Counted from the first letter of the stretch, positions 23,181-35,021 are shown. The stretch: 64,000 nt of DNA from Papilionanthe hookeriana x Papilionanthe teres (GCA_022702705.1 CM040430.1:12119324-12183323); one strand, 5' to 3'. Numbers and translations are program-made. Notes: a model not told the origin generated them from the letters alone.

Positions 23181-24914
23181 AATAACTCATCTACGTGCAT
23201 AAAGTAAGGAATAGGTCCTGGATCCGTCAATTCTACTTTCCTAACCTCAATTTCCACTGATGATGAATCGAAAGGTCAAGTGCATTGTGATCGGTCCCTC
23301 AGGGAATAGCGCTATAAGAAAATGCTTGGTCCCGAAACTAAGCTCTAGAAACAAATTAGTAGAAAATTCGTTGAGAGATATAATTTCATTAAATATGTTA
23401 AATAAAGACAAGAAGCCTTATAATAGTGAGGGAAGAAAATATGTTTCATAGCATTTTGGTTCATACTATGAGGCTTCTTTGCTAATCTATTATAGTAAGA
23501 GATACTTCTGTTAAATATACAATATGTTCGCTATTAAGCACTTCTTTAATATTGATGATTTTTATTTTCATTCACATTACATACATAGTCTTTGATAGAA
23601 ATATATGTATATTTTTTAGTCATTATATTCTTTAGATTACTATAGTAGTTTGGATGAATCTCCTAAGATGAAAATTCCATCCACATCTTTTAACAACTAC
23701 ACAAACAACCTTTTTTTATGCACTAGTGATTTTTTTTCTTCAGTGACGATACTATTTTTTTCTTTGATATGATGCAACTGAATCTCGAAGAACAAAATGC
23801 CTATATTTTACGCCAGACTCATGTCATTTAAATATTTGTGATTTTATCACCTTATTTTGTTTATAATTACAACAAGCAAAAAAAAAAAAATCAAACATAA
23901 TTTCTCCATCCTTAATGCAAACACCCTTTAAAGGCTACTTGAAGTAAAATCATGACTGCCCTCATAAAGAAGGCCAACACAGTTTTTTGTTGGATTATTG
24001 CTTTTGTGATCTACCCAAAGAAGCCTTCATCAAATCCTTAATCATATGGTTCCACATATCGTTGGTGAGGCTCTTGTAATAATTATGGGTTCATATATAA
24101 TGCAAAATTAACATCATTTATGAAGAAAAGATGTACTCATCTCTCATATTACATATGAATCTTGAAGTTCCAAGTTGTTTCCATAATTGACAATTGCTCA
24201 CCTTGAAATTTGAGTTTTTTGAACTTAGAAAACATAATATTCTTTTTCTATATAATTTAGGTAATTTTGCTCCTCTTCAATATTTTTGTCTACTCTAAAA
24301 CAATGAAGCATATCTCGTCCTATACAATTGAAATTTCAATAAATTCTTCTTTTCATATCATTCCCCTTTTTATTTCAATTTTTTTAAATTTTCATACTTA
24401 CTCAAAAGTATTACCAAGGAAGAAGGGAAGAGAGGGAACTGAAAGTCGAGCATTTCTATGTATAATTCCTTTGCTTGTATTATGCCTATTGAGTTTTTAA
24501 AATGAAGCAATTTAATATAGCAAATATCGGTTGGCAAACTACAACCAGATTAACTCAAAGGCATGGGGAGCTTCTTAGGCTTAATCTTAAAACTCTAACA
24601 TAACATCAAGTGCTTTGCTCGAAAATTCTTTGCTCAATTAAATCACAATTATTAATTACAAATTCATTAATTCAATAGTCTGCTGAGCTTATTTGGTGCT
24701 TTTAAGTTAGAAACCTTTTTCAAAAATGATAAATTTTATTAAAATTTTCAATTGATTTGATCCAATTAGACAATAATTTTAATTTTGGATTTGATGCATC
24801 TTTTCAAAGCCTCCTTAATATGTAAAGATTTGGTTTATAAAATTTTGATATTTATTAAATATATGATCTTTTTTTTTTGTTAGAAAGGCATAACACATGC
24901 ATCCATGATCTTAA
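23181..24914. other. Intergenic, no gene recognised
   Basis: AT-rich sequence with short A and T runs. The longest open frames (60-80 codons) have no recognisable motif and AT-biased composition. Confidence 0.4.
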
Positions 24915-25376
24915 ATGAAGTGTCAGCTGTCGGATTTGACTTGCTGCTCTCTTAGTGAGTGTCCCTCAGGATCAACTAACTATCAAAGTAAAGATCATCA
25001 TTAAAAAGAGGACATAGTCTATGTCCATTTATGTGCCACCTAACACCCACATCAATATCTTTTTATTAGAGCATCGTGGACAAGTTTGTACCTGATGACC
25101 TATGATTTTATATTCTTTTCTCTCTCTATGTAGTCACACAAGGATAAATTTTCATTTATGATTCAGATGCATCCTCTTACCTTCAAAGTGGATCTAAAGT
25201 TTCTGTAGCTCCATGTTCATCTCTTTAATTATATACTTCCACCTCTTTAACAAATGAAGAGCTAAGGATTAGAATGTGGACTTTTATATTTCCTTTCTTT
25301 TGAATAATTCCTTCCTACATAGGTCTTCCCCTGCTTATGTGAGCCCACAAACAATAAGAAATCCAATGTTCAAAAT
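24915..25376 (+). repeat. LTR copy 1 of the second gypsy family
   Basis: Homology to the copy at 29.5-30.05 kb runs from about 'gtcagctgtcggatttgacttg' to 'aatccaatgttcaaaatggattcaa'. It is the most diverged of the three copies. Confidence 0.55.
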
Positions 25377-25619
25377 GGATTCAACATTTAGAATGGTTTG
25401 ACGAGCATGGAGTTCATATTTAAATTTGGTTAGGAGATTCTGAGCATGAGGGAAAATGAAAAAAAATAATGGATTGCACTAGGAAGTCATGCTGCAGCAG
25501 ATCAATACACTAAAAGAACATATGAGGATGATTATATAAGAAGCAAGATAAAAATCCTTCATAAATTACTATAGGATCCATATCAGATCACACACGGGAA
25601 CGTCAGGATCGTATTCTCA

Positions 25620-26902
25620 GTGATATTAGAACCTCTAATATTTAAAACCTCTAATATTGTTTTGATTCCTAAGAATAAGAATGCCAATAGTTTGGATGCT
25701 TTTAGGGCTATTAGCTTAAATTCTGTAATGTCTAAAATCATTGCCAAAATCATGTTTAAGAGATTACAACCTGTCCTTAATAATTTCATTAGTTTAAATC
25801 AATCTGCTTTCATGAAAGGTAGGAACATTTGTGACAATGCTCTTATTGTACAAGAGCTGCTTCTGGATATTGATACTAATAGAAGAGGTGGTAATAGTCT
25901 TTTTAAAATGGATATCCATAAGGCTTTTGATACTATTCGTTGGGAGTTCATTTTGGATATTTTTAAAACTATTGGTATTAACGATAGTTTTTGCCAAATT
26001 ATCTATCATATTCTCAGTGATAATTATTACTCTCTTCTTATTAATGGAAGTATGGTTTTTTCAAAGCAACTAAAGGTATTAAGCAGGGCGATCCTCTATC
26101 TCTTTATATTTTTATTATTGCTTTTGATTATTTATCCAGATGCATGAATAGGTTATTTCACAATACCCCTTCTTTAAACTACTATCATAAAGGTATTATG
26201 AATATTAACCATCTTTGTTTTGCTGATGATTTAATCCTTTTTTCCAATGCTAATAAACATTCTATAAAGAATGTTTGGAGAATGCTTGTTAATTTTCAAA
26301 AAGTCTTCGGTTTATGCTTTAATACTTCTAAATATTTCTTTTATTGCTCCAAGAGGATTTCTATTAATAAGAGACAATGGATTTCTGACTTTACTGGCTG
26401 TACTCATGGTATGCTTCCTTTAAACTATCTGGGTTTTAATTTGCATAAGGGTAGAAAGAGTAATGGTCTTTTCCAGAATTTGATTGATAAAATTAAGAAC
26501 AGGATTTTCTCTTGGGAGAATCGTTTCCTCTCCTTTGGAGGTCGTGTTACTATCCTTAAAAGTGATCTTACTTCTTTACCTCTTTATACTTTACAGATTA
26601 TGAATAAGCCTATGAATACTATAAAGAAAATTGCAATTATCTTTAATAAATTCTTTTGGAGTGGTTTTAATCATTCTAAAATTCATTGGAAGTTTTGGAA
26701 CAAGGTGTGTAAACCTACTGATAAAGGTGGTTTGGGCTTTAGATGTTTATCTGATTCTATTAAAATTAATTTCATGAAACTATGGTACAAACTTCGTCAA
26801 AATAATTCCTTATGGGCTTCTTTTATGTATTCTAAATACAGTGGCAATGCTCATCCTTTGTCTATTACTTATAAAAAAAGCTTATTCTTATATTTAGCGT
26901 GA
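25620..26902 (+). pseudogene. LINE reverse transcriptase (ORF2 part), frameshifted
   Basis: Landmarks are SNIVLIPKNKN, NQSAFMKGRNICDNALIVQE and FKMDIHKAFDTIRWEF (first catalytic Asp), then GIKQGDPLS and LCFADDLILF (the DD pair), then LPLNYLGF, IKNRIFSWENRFLSFGGRV and FFWSG. The frame breaks at about 26055-26062, in a T homopolymer just before the GIKQGDP block, and ends at 26902. Target-primed reverse transcription is the family role. This copy is inactive because of the truncation and breaks, although the catalytic residues themselves are still readable. Confidence 0.88.
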
Positions 26903-27453
26903 GATGTTTAAAGCTGCTAGAAGCACTGAAGATTTATTGTTCTGGGACATTGGGAGGGGGAATTGTTCCTTCTGGTTCGATGACTGGTTAGGTAAGGGTA
27001 CTCTTGCTAATTTTTATGGGGGTCCTTCTCATATTAATATCAAGGTTAGTGATCTTTGGTATGATAATCGTTGATGTTTAAGGAAGCTTCATCAGTTGGT
27101 CATCCTACTGATGCTAATCTTATTGCTTCTATTCCTATTTGTGCTAATGTGATTGATATGCCCAAGATTAAAGGTCGGGTGGGTGATTCTTGTGCTAAAA
27201 GCTTTGCTAACACTTTTACTTACTCGAATGGTATGTTTCTTAATTGGATTTAGAATCCTTGGTTAAAGCCTTCTATTTATTTCTTTGTTTGGAGGATTTT
27301 TCATAATATTGTGCCTACTGATGACATCTTGAAGATGAAAGGTTTGTGTTTACCTTCTTGCTGCAGTTTATGTCATGCCAATGATGAAACTTATGTCATC
27401 TTTTTTTGACTTGCCCTTTTACTATTAATATTTGACATAAGAGTATTGATATA
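26903..27453 (+). pseudogene. LINE ORF2 linker with zinc-binding (zf-RVT) motif
   Basis: The worn segment reads EMFKAARSTEDLLFWDIGRG, then CSFWFDDWLG, and later CSLCHANDETYVIFF (about 27362-27405). It matches the Trp-rich and zf-RVT part of plant L1 ORF2 between RT and RNase H. Several frame changes occur. Confidence 0.65.
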
Positions 27454-28239
27454 TTGGGACTTAGATATTATGTTGTTAATTATGTTACTTTGGTTGATTT
27501 ATTCAATGATTGGAGGAAACTAGGGCATGATTTTCTTATTTCTGTTCATGCTGTTATTACTTGGTTTATTTGGATTACTCACAATGATAGTATATTCAAT
27601 AACAAGGCTCCTAATGTGATTGTTACTTTGCGTATGATCTTTGGTTATCTGTTTAAAAGTTTAACATTCCTTATTAGAAATAATAAAAAATATAATACAA
27701 ATTTGAATCTGGTCCTTCAGATTCTAGGATTTGATACTCATGTTAATTTTGTTTATACTCCTCCTGTTATATGGCTTAAACCGCTTGTTCCTTATGTTAA
27801 AATTAATATTGATGGATGTTGGAAGCCTTATTCTGCTAGTGTGGGTGGTGTGTGTAGAGATTTTATGGGTTATATTTTATATTGGTTTGCGGCTTGTTCT
27901 ATTTCTGTTTCTCCCCTAGTTGCTGAGACTGATGCTATGGTATTTGGCCTGCAGGTAGCTAAAAAAGTCTGTTATAATTTTTTTGAACTTGAAACTGATT
28001 CTCTGATTTTGTATAAGTGTTTTTGTTTACAGATAGAATCTCATTGGAGTATTATTCTACAAATGAAGAAGATTTTGGATTTATCTCATAGCTTTGTCAT
28101 TAAGTGGTCTCATACTAAGAGGAATGGTAATAAAGTTGCTCATTGGGTGGCCAAGAAGGGCTGGAAGACTGGAAGTGTTTGGATTTCTAATTATGTTCCT
28201 ATGGAACTATTTTGGACTGCTTTTGCTGATTCCTTTTAA
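27454..28239 (+). pseudogene. LINE C-terminal RNase H domain
   Basis: An open frame of 261 codons. From about residue 110 the sequence YVKINIDGCWKPYSASVGGV starts a plant-type RNase H. ETDAM, ELETDS and the C-terminal WSHTKRNGNKVAHWVAKKG supply the family's acidic and His-region landmarks. It would degrade the RNA strand during retrotransposition. This is the longest unbroken reading frame of the element, but it is separated from the RT frame by stops. Confidence 0.85.
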
Positions 28240-28279
28240 TGTTTTTGTTGTGTTGTGTTTTGTGTGAGTGTTGTTTTCT

Positions 28280-28315
<36 letters not shown>

Positions 28316-28869
28316 TTGTTTTGTTGTTCTTTTGTGGTGTGAGTTGTATTTTCCTTTTGTTTGGAAAGAGGACCTTTAGGTTTCTTTGTTTTTTTGTGTG
28401 AGTTGTTGTGTGTGGTGTTAGATAGGACCTCTTTCCTATTTTTGTAATTCTTTTTATTTGATGAAACGCGTAAGGAGCCTTTAGTTGCTCTTTCAAAAAA
28501 AAAAAAACGTCAGGAATGATGGATCTTAGACGGGAACTACCAAGGACAAGGTCGAGAAGAAATCCATCTTAGAGAAATAAAAGAATAAGAAGATGATAAG
28601 GTATCCTAAAAAAAGAGTCTCTTGACTCCCTAGAAGAGGAGAAAAAAGAAAGAAGCTACAGAAAAAGAAGCAGAAGCCAAAAGTGAATGCTTTTTACGGG
28701 AAGATCATAGATGTAGAAGCCCTAAAAAAAGTTCAAGATTATGTCTTGGTGTTCTACAGAGGAATCACCAGTCGAACTAATCTCGTAGCTTCATTTGAAT
28801 CGGTTGTGTGCTGGATACTTATAAACGATGCCTTGACTTACAATTTATTCTTCATGATTTTGATGAAAT

Positions 28870-29220
28870 AATTCCTAAGCTGGTTCAATGACTTGCCTAT
28901 ACGAGTTATTACTTCTTTTGAAAAGTTCAAGTAGATGTCTGTAGCTGAGTTAGCTAACACCCAGAAGCCTTAAAGAACACTTATCAACTTCTAAAGATTC
29001 GATATAAGCCTTCTGATAGTCTCAACAGTTTCATTACAAGATTCTAGAAAGAGCTACTTGACGTTAGGGATCTTGAGCTCACTATAACCTATGTAGTGCT
29101 AGCCTAAAGCTTGTGGGAGTTCTCATTTACATATTCTCTTGGTTTTCAAAAAAAAAAAAAATGCTGAGCTTTTCGAGTTAGTCAACAACCATATGTTAGT
29201 TGAAGAATATAATTTCTTGT
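28870..29220 (+). pseudogene. gypsy gag remnant (second gypsy family)
   Basis: Across shifting frames the sequence gives WFNDLPIRVITSFEKFK, MSVAELANTQKP, SLNSFITRF, DVRDLELTITYVVLA and ELFELVNNHMLVEEYNF. These correspond to the plant gypsy gag core (W..LP..SI.SF..L, the FITRF helix, and AELL..A...EE). Stops and a run of 13 A residues (29148-29160) interrupt it. Confidence 0.6.
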
Positions 29221-29439
29221 GAAGCTCCTCCGAAAATTGAGAGCTAGAGGAAGGATTCAGAAAATGACATATCAGATATCACAAAGAGCGAATGGATTGA
29301 TTCACTTAGAAATCACGTGGCATCAAATTATTCATTCTCTTATTCTTCTCGTAGTGTCCTGGTATAGAGTTAAGATAATCGGGGAGCAAAATATATACCA
29401 ATAAATAAATTTAATGAGCTAATGCTATGTTAATAGACA

Positions 29440-30040
29440 TGTGCCTAGTGAGCCCGTCTTCTTGAAGACACAATCACCGCATACTGAATGTCTAAGTGGC
29501 TGCCAACCTGAAATGTTGATGTGCTAGCTGTAACGTTCCCAGCCGCCAAAGTGACTTGCTGATCTCATTCGCCAAAGTGCTAGTTGTCATGTATCAACTG
29601 CCATATTGACTTGTCGACCCTCAACTAACGTCCTTCGGGACCAACCAACCATCAAGGTGAAGATCATCATTAAATAGTAAACATATGTCCATGTTCATTT
29701 ATGAGTTTCCTGACACCCAAGTCATCATCTTTTCATTGGAACATCGTGGAGAGGTTCTGTATTGAATGATCTATAATTTTATATTATTTTCTCTCTCTAT
29801 GTATTCCCACAAGGGTGGTTGGCTATCTATGAGTCAAATAAATAGACGCGCTCTCATAGTGAATCAAAATCATCTCCTCTCTGGTCATCTCTTTCATTCT
29901 CTCCACCTCTTTCAAAAATGAAGAGATAAGGATTGGACATTGGAGTTTCATCTTTCCCTTATGCAACATCATTTATTCTTACATGACTCTCCCCCTAGCT
30001 AGTTTTGTGAGCACACGAACTATATGAGATCCAACATCCT
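29440..30040 (+). repeat. LTR copy 2 of the second gypsy family
   Basis: It is closely related to 35450-36040 and more distantly to 24915-25376. It ends near 'gagatccaacatcctaaaa'. The exact start is uncertain. Confidence 0.6.
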
Positions 30041-30429
30041 AAAACGATTCAAAGATATTTATTTTTCACTTTATAATCATTATAATAGCCTTCTACATTT
30101 ATCTAGCTGATACATATTCTCATTATCAAATTTTAGAAAATAATAAAGTAATTTCCACACACAAAAAAAATCTCCATAGGCTTGTAGAAGTAAATTGTAA
30201 AAAACTGTTACAAAAGCGTTTCCCTGCGCTTTGGTTGCAATTATTTTGCACCTTTATCTTGTTCTAGTTTTAAGTGAAGTCAAACGGGCTATTGAGGGAG
30301 AAAAGACATTACAATTTTTTGTATACTTTTTATTTTGTTAATTACACGCAAAGCTCTCAAAATATTGCTTTTGCTCCATTAAGCATTTTTTTAAAAATTA
30401 GAATGATAAAAAAATTATATATATATATT

Positions 30430-30605
30430 AAAGATTGAACGACAGTCGGAGACTATCAATCAACCTCATAGGTGGAACTGACAAAGGAGCGGACCCCCTT
30501 CCAATTCGGTGTGCTATTCAAATCCACTCGTCGTGGGTGGAATTCGAACCCTTGACCCGAGGGACTTACACCAAAGGCCGCAACCAATGAGCCAAAGCTT
30601 TCGCA

Positions 30606-30609
<4 letters not shown>
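30430..30609 (-). mobile_element. tRNA-derived SINE
   Basis: On the minus strand an A-box-like TGGCTCATTGGTTG (30581-30594) is followed about 30 nt later by a B box GGTTCGAATTC (30540-30550). That is the spacing of an internal RNA polymerase III promoter. The body ends in the TA-rich tract. The right paralogous copy (36400-36430) has only the uninterrupted TA tract, which is effectively an empty site. Confidence 0.75.

Positions 30610-30681
<72 letters not shown>
30610..30681. repeat. (TA)n microsatellite
   Basis: About 36 TA dinucleotides abut the SINE head. The corresponding tract in the paralogous copy at 36402-36429 is much shorter. Confidence 0.95.
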
Positions 30682-30686
<5 letters not shown>

Positions 30687-31023
30687 GTCATAAGAAATGC
30701 CCCGAAAAATATCTTTTATTTGGGTCTTATTAGGAACTAAGAATAAAAATAGAAATTTGTGTTATATGAATGTCTTTACGTACATTCTAAATAAACTTTA
30801 ACTTTTGAGAAAAAGATAATGATTACTTGTAAGTATAATGCGGAATGTTACATGAAATTTATAAATATGAAATTTTAACAAATGTATTGTTTGGTAATAT
30901 TACCATAACACGGAAGTCTCGAATTTTGTTTATCATTTCCCGTCATTAACTCATTATGATATAGAACGTTACCATTAGTTATGAATCGTGGTAAAACATT
31001 TTCCCTTCACCTGAAGTGCATAT

Positions 31024-31627
31024 TGTTAGATGTGGAGCCCGTTACACGAGAAAAAGAGAAAAACCCATACTTGTTCCCGCCTCCCTCAGTTTCGTGAAAC
31101 TACGCTTGCTTCCGCCTCTTCTTCGCGATATAAGGGATCCTGCCCATCCTTCAGCGATTTTGATTTGAAGACTATTGATGAGGAAGAAGCTACAGGCGGT
31201 TTGCTTCTTCCTGGCTTACTGCAAAAAAAAGCACGGCTTCTCCTTTTTTTTATTCTTTTGCGTTCTTTTCTGGTAGCTTACGGAGTACAAATAGAGGAGA
31301 AGGCGAAGGATTTTCTCTCCGTTTTTGGGTGTACTTCTTCCTTGGCTCACGGTGGGGACTAAAATAAATAGCAGTTTTGTTCTCCGCATTTTTTTTTTTT
31401 TTCTTTGGTTACAGAGAAAGATAGAGAGAGAGCCCTTTCTTATAAGTCGACGTGATCGATGGTATAAATTTCTCGAGTAATAAAAGTCTTTGCAACTCCG
31501 TGGACGTAGGTAAAAGTTGTCGAACCACATAAATCTGTGTGTCTCTCTGTTTTCAAGTTTTGCGAATTTTCTTGTTCTTAATTTCACTTTGTCGTCGATC
31601 GTTCTATTTTATATATATACCCCAACA
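31024..31627 (+). repeat. 5' LTR, copia element
   Basis: It starts TGTTAGATGTGGAGCCC and ends ...accccaaca. It is followed at about 31630 by a worn initiator-Met-type primer-binding site (tgatattagagc). The 110- and 123-codon open frames over it are LTR shadows. Confidence 0.9.
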
Positions 31628-31663
31628 ACTGATATTAGAGCAGTGGTTCAGATCTGAGGAAGA

Positions 31664-32515
31664 ATGACGGCAGGAGATGAATTGAAGGTTTCAGGGATCG
31701 AAAAATTTGATGACACATATTTTGATTATTGGAGAATGCAGATTTAGAACTATCTCTATAGGAAGAAACTTCATCTTTCGTTATTGGTAAAAGACCAGAA
31801 AAGTTGGATGAGGCTGACTGGAATTTGTTAGATCGACAATTTCTGAAGGTTATTTGATTGAATCTATCGAGACTCATTACACACAACGTAATCAAAGAAA
31901 GGACTACTGCAAATCTCATGACAGCTCTATCAGGTATGTATGAAAAGCCATCGACGAATAACAATGTATATCTGATGAAAATGTTATTCAATTTGAAGAT
32001 AACGGAATGTACGTCTGTTGTACAACAACTAAATGATTTTAATACTATCACAAATCAATTATAGTCTGTGTAAATTGAATTTAATGATGAGATACGTGCA
32101 CTAATTTTGTTGGCTTCATTGTTAAATAGCTTGAAAGCTATGAGAATGGATGTTAGCTACTTTACAGGGAAGTCCAAATTGAAATATAATAATATTCGTG
32201 ATTTGATTTTGGTTGAGGAAGTGCGCAGGAAAGATTCTGGAGAGACCTCAAGTTCGAGTTCAGTATTAAATGTCAATTCTAGAGGGAGATCACATGACAT
32301 GAACTCAAATAGAAAAGGATTAACAACAAGGCACAGAGGCAGGAGCAAGTAAATGACTAATAAACAAGTAACTTGTCGGAATCGTGGCAAAACTGGTCAC
32401 ATAAAGAGGAACTGCATAAATTCCAAGAAGACAGAGAATGATAGTGAAAATGTGGCAACTGAAGAACCACAAGATGCACTACTGCTGACAGTTCACAATT
32501 TTATTGATGACTAGA
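31664..32515 (+). pseudogene. copia gag and zinc knuckle, frame-broken
   Basis: It starts MTAGDELKVSGIEKFDDTYF, the usual copia opening (..KFDG.NF..W). It then reads ALSGMYEKPSTNNNVYLM and LNDFNTITNQL, and in a later frame LLASLLNSLKAMRMDVSYF. A degraded CCHC (CRNRGKTGHIKRNC) lies near 32374-32415. Stops at about 31746, 31858, 32063 and 32350 break it. Confidence 0.8.
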
Positions 32516-33660
32516 TACTGGATTCAGGGGCTTCTTTCCATACAACTTTTCATCGGAATTTATGCAGAATTATGTTGCAGGTTATTTTGGGAAAGTATAT
32601 TGGGCAGATGGAGAAGCTTTAAATGTGGTAGGAATTAGAGATATCAATATTACACTTCATAACAAAAACAAGTGGACTTTGTAAAATGTCAGACACATTC
32701 CTGAACTGAAGAAGAACTTCATTTATGTTGGTCAGCTTGATGAGTGTGAACATTAAGTAGTGTTCTCAGATAACGGCTTGAAGGTTACTAAAGGAGCACT
32801 GGTACTGGCTCGGGGTAAAAAAACAGGTACGCTGTATATGACTACTGGTTTATATAACAGTGTTGATACTATCGTTGTAGAAAGCCTAACAAAGTTGTGG
32901 CATTGTAGACTTGGTCATATGAGTTAAAGGGGTATGAAAGAACTTCAATCTAGAGGCAAGCTACTATAACTAAAGTCAGTTCCTTGAAAAGTGTTAGGAT
33001 GCCAAAGACATGAAAGTTATATTTAGTACACACAGATGTGTGGGGACCTTCTCTAGTAGAGTCTCTTGGAGACTCTCATTACTACATCACATTTATTGAT
33101 GATCATAGCAGATAAGTATGGTTTATTTCTTGAAACATAAATCTGATGTATTTAATTTGTTCAAAACTTGGAAGGTCGTGGTTGAGATAGAGACAGGCTG
33201 AAGGCTAAAATATTTGAGGTGGGTTCAAGGTGTGTACATTGATAATGGTGGGTTCAAGGTGTCTTGTTCAACTCAGGGATTATAATGGAGAAAACCATTC
33301 CAGGGAAACGACACCATATTGGTGTTGCAGAGTGCATGAACAGGACCATTAATGAGCGGGATAGAAGCATGAGGTTGCACGCCGGACTACGACCTACTTT
33401 CTGGGCAGAAGCATTCAACACTGCAATTTATTTGATTAATAGGTGGCCATTCATTTCGTTACATTGTGAATTATCTAAGGAAAGAGGTCAAATTTTCTCA
33501 CTTTAAAACCTTTGGACGCCTTTCTTTTGTTTTAATTAATCCTAATGCTCTAAGTAAACTTGAGGCTAAGTCAAAGAAGTGTTATTTCATTGGCTATGGA
33601 GACGAGGCATACATGAGTCGTTTATGGGATGATCATGGTCGAAAGATTATAAGGAGCTGA
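32516..33660 (+). pseudogene. copia protease-integrase remnant
   Basis: ILDSGASFHTT (about 32519) is the aspartic-protease active site D-S-G. LWHCRLGHMS (about 32895) is the GAG-pre-integrase His motif. VECMNRTI-type sequence (HHIGVAECMNRTINERDRSM, about 33310) gives the third catalytic Glu region of integrase, and FKTFGRLSFVLI its C-terminal part. Frames shift several times. Confidence 0.75.
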
Positions 33661-34424
33661 AATGTGATTTTTAATGAGAATGTTATGTACAAGAACAAGT
33701 CCAGTACAAGTTCTGAAATAGTACCACAGGAATCTGAGTTGTTAAGGTTTGATGATTTACCAGAGGTCATAATGCAAGGCGGAGATGCAAGTGATGAGAA
33801 AGTGGGTCTGGAGCACTCATTCCTATTGTTCAACAAACAGTTTCAGACAATCCACCCCTACAACTACACTTCACAGGTCAGAAAGGACTAGACGTTCTCC
33901 ACAACATTACTCTCCAAATTTGAACTACATTCTGCTAATAGATGGTGGAGAACCTTAGAGTTATAAAGAAACCTTACAAGATGAAAATTCGCGCAAGTGG
34001 AAGCTGATCATGAAAGAATAAATGGATTTTATACTAGAAAATTAGACATGGGAGCTGACAGATCTTTTACCAGGGAAGAAGGCATTACACAACTAGTTAG
34101 TCTACTGGGTGAAGACTGAGTATGATGGTAGTAAGAGTTACAAGGCTAAACTTGCTGTAAAAGGCTTTCAACAGAGGCAGGATATTGCATATGCAGTGGG
34201 AGTTATAAGCAGATACATGAGTAACCATAAAAGAGCTTGGAACTACAAGGCTATGTTGGCGCTAATATGTTGACTAAGGGTATTACTTTTGAGAAATTAA
34301 AGTTGTGCGCAGCTTCAGTTGGTCTTCTAGTTTGAAGACATGGACCTTGAGTTGTAGATGTGAAGGATATCAGTTTGAGGAAGAAGACCGTGTATGTTGT
34401 GTACCGGTCACTAAGTGAGAGATT
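33661..34424 (+). pseudogene. copia RT start joined to RNase H end
   Basis: WELTDLLPGKKALHN, WVKTEYDGSKSYKAKLAVKG and FQQRQDI (about 34040-34185) are the first RT blocks. The next readable residues, YAVGVISRYMSNHKRAWNYKA (about 34188), belong to the far downstream RNase H lead-in, and the end of RNase H (MLTKGITFEKLKLC) follows at about 34268. The polymerase core has been deleted. Confidence 0.65.
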
Positions 34425-35016
34425 TGTTAGCGGTGGAGCCCGTTACACAAAAAAAAGGAAAACTCAAACCTATTTTTGCCTTCCTCAGTTTAACGAAACG
34501 ACACCTGCTTTCACCTCTTCTTCGTGATATAAAGGATCCTACCCCTTCCTTCGGCGATTTTGATCTGGAGACTGGTGACGAGGAAGAAGCTACAAGCGGT
34601 TTGCTTCTTTCTGGCTTACGAAAAAAAGGAGCACGGCTACTCCTTTTTTCTTCTTCTACGTTCTTTTCTGGTGGCTTACAGAGTACAAGGAGAAGGCAGA
34701 GGTTTTTCTCTCCGTTTTTGGGTGTACTCCTTCGTTGGCTCACGGTAGGGATGAAAACAAATAGCAGTTTTGTTCTCCGCATTTTTCTTTCTTTGGCTAC
34801 AAAGATAGGTAGAGAGAGAAAGCCCTTTCTTGTAAGTCTATGTGATCGACAGTGTAAATTTTTCAAGTAATAAAATCCTCTACAACTCCGTGGACGTAGA
34901 CAAAAATTACCGAACCACATAAATCAGTCTATCTCTGTTTTCAGGTTTTGTGATTTTTCTTGTTCCTATTTTTCGCTTCGTCGTCGATCGTTCTATTTTA
35001 AATTTATACCACAACA
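34425..35016 (+). repeat. 3' LTR, copia element
   Basis: It starts TGTTAGCGGTGGAGCCC, parallels 31024-31627 throughout, and ends ...accacaaca next to catat. The 169-codon minus-strand frame here is a shadow. Confidence 0.9.
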
Positions 35017-35021
35017 CATAT

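Larger units (their letters stand above)
25609..28505 (+). mobile_element. 5'-truncated L1-type LINE with poly(A) and target duplication
   Basis: It is flanked by a perfect 10-bp duplication, aacgtcagga (25599-25608 and 28506-28515), and ends in 13 A residues. It encodes the palm and C-terminal part of ORF2: reverse transcriptase, zinc-binding motif and RNase H. The endonuclease and ORF1 are absent (5' truncation). It lies inside the gypsy leader/gag region. The sequence before the poly(A) contains a (TA)n tract at 28283-28313. Confidence 0.9.
24915..29313 (+). mobile_element. Degenerate Ty3/gypsy element (second family), interrupted by a LINE
   Basis: An LTR-like repeat at about 24915-25376 is related to those at about 29440-30040 and 35450-36040 (shared 'gatcatcattaaa', 'catcgtggaca', 'ctctctctatgta' and 'cacctcttt..aaatgaagag'). 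Between the first two lie leader-like sequence, a worn gag (28870-29220) and the nested LINE (25609-28505). Pol is missing, so the element is a deletion derivative. Boundaries are approximate. Confidence 0.55.
29314..30895. repeat. Paralogous segment, left copy (LTR plus flank)
   Basis: Starting at 'cacgtggcatcaaatta' it runs parallel to 35328-37345: gypsy LTR sequence, then 'gagggagaaaag', the (TA)n tract, 'cataagaaatgccc', 'gaaatttgtgttatat' and 'gaatgtctttac.tacattctaaataaactttaac'. Relative to the right copy it carries an extra SINE at 30430-30609 and lacks the insertion at 36517-37223. Confidence 0.75.
31024..35016 (+). mobile_element. Ty1/copia retrotransposon, internally deleted
   Basis: Direct repeats at 31024-31627 and 34425-35016 start TGTTAG and end CAACA. 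The target duplication is perfect: catat at 31019-31023 and 35017-35021. The interior contains gag, protease remnants, integrase and the very start of RT, then jumps to the end of RNase H, so most of RT is missing. The LTRs differ by substitutions and small indels (604 and 592 bp), so the insertion is not recent. Confidence 0.9.

Noticed and set aside
31030..31587. 110- and 123-codon frames on both strands
   Set aside because: They lie within the copia 5' LTR, and equivalent frames recur in the 3' LTR. Non-coding.
34411..34920. 169-codon minus-strand and 151-codon plus-strand frames
   Set aside because: They are inside the 3' LTR of the copia element.
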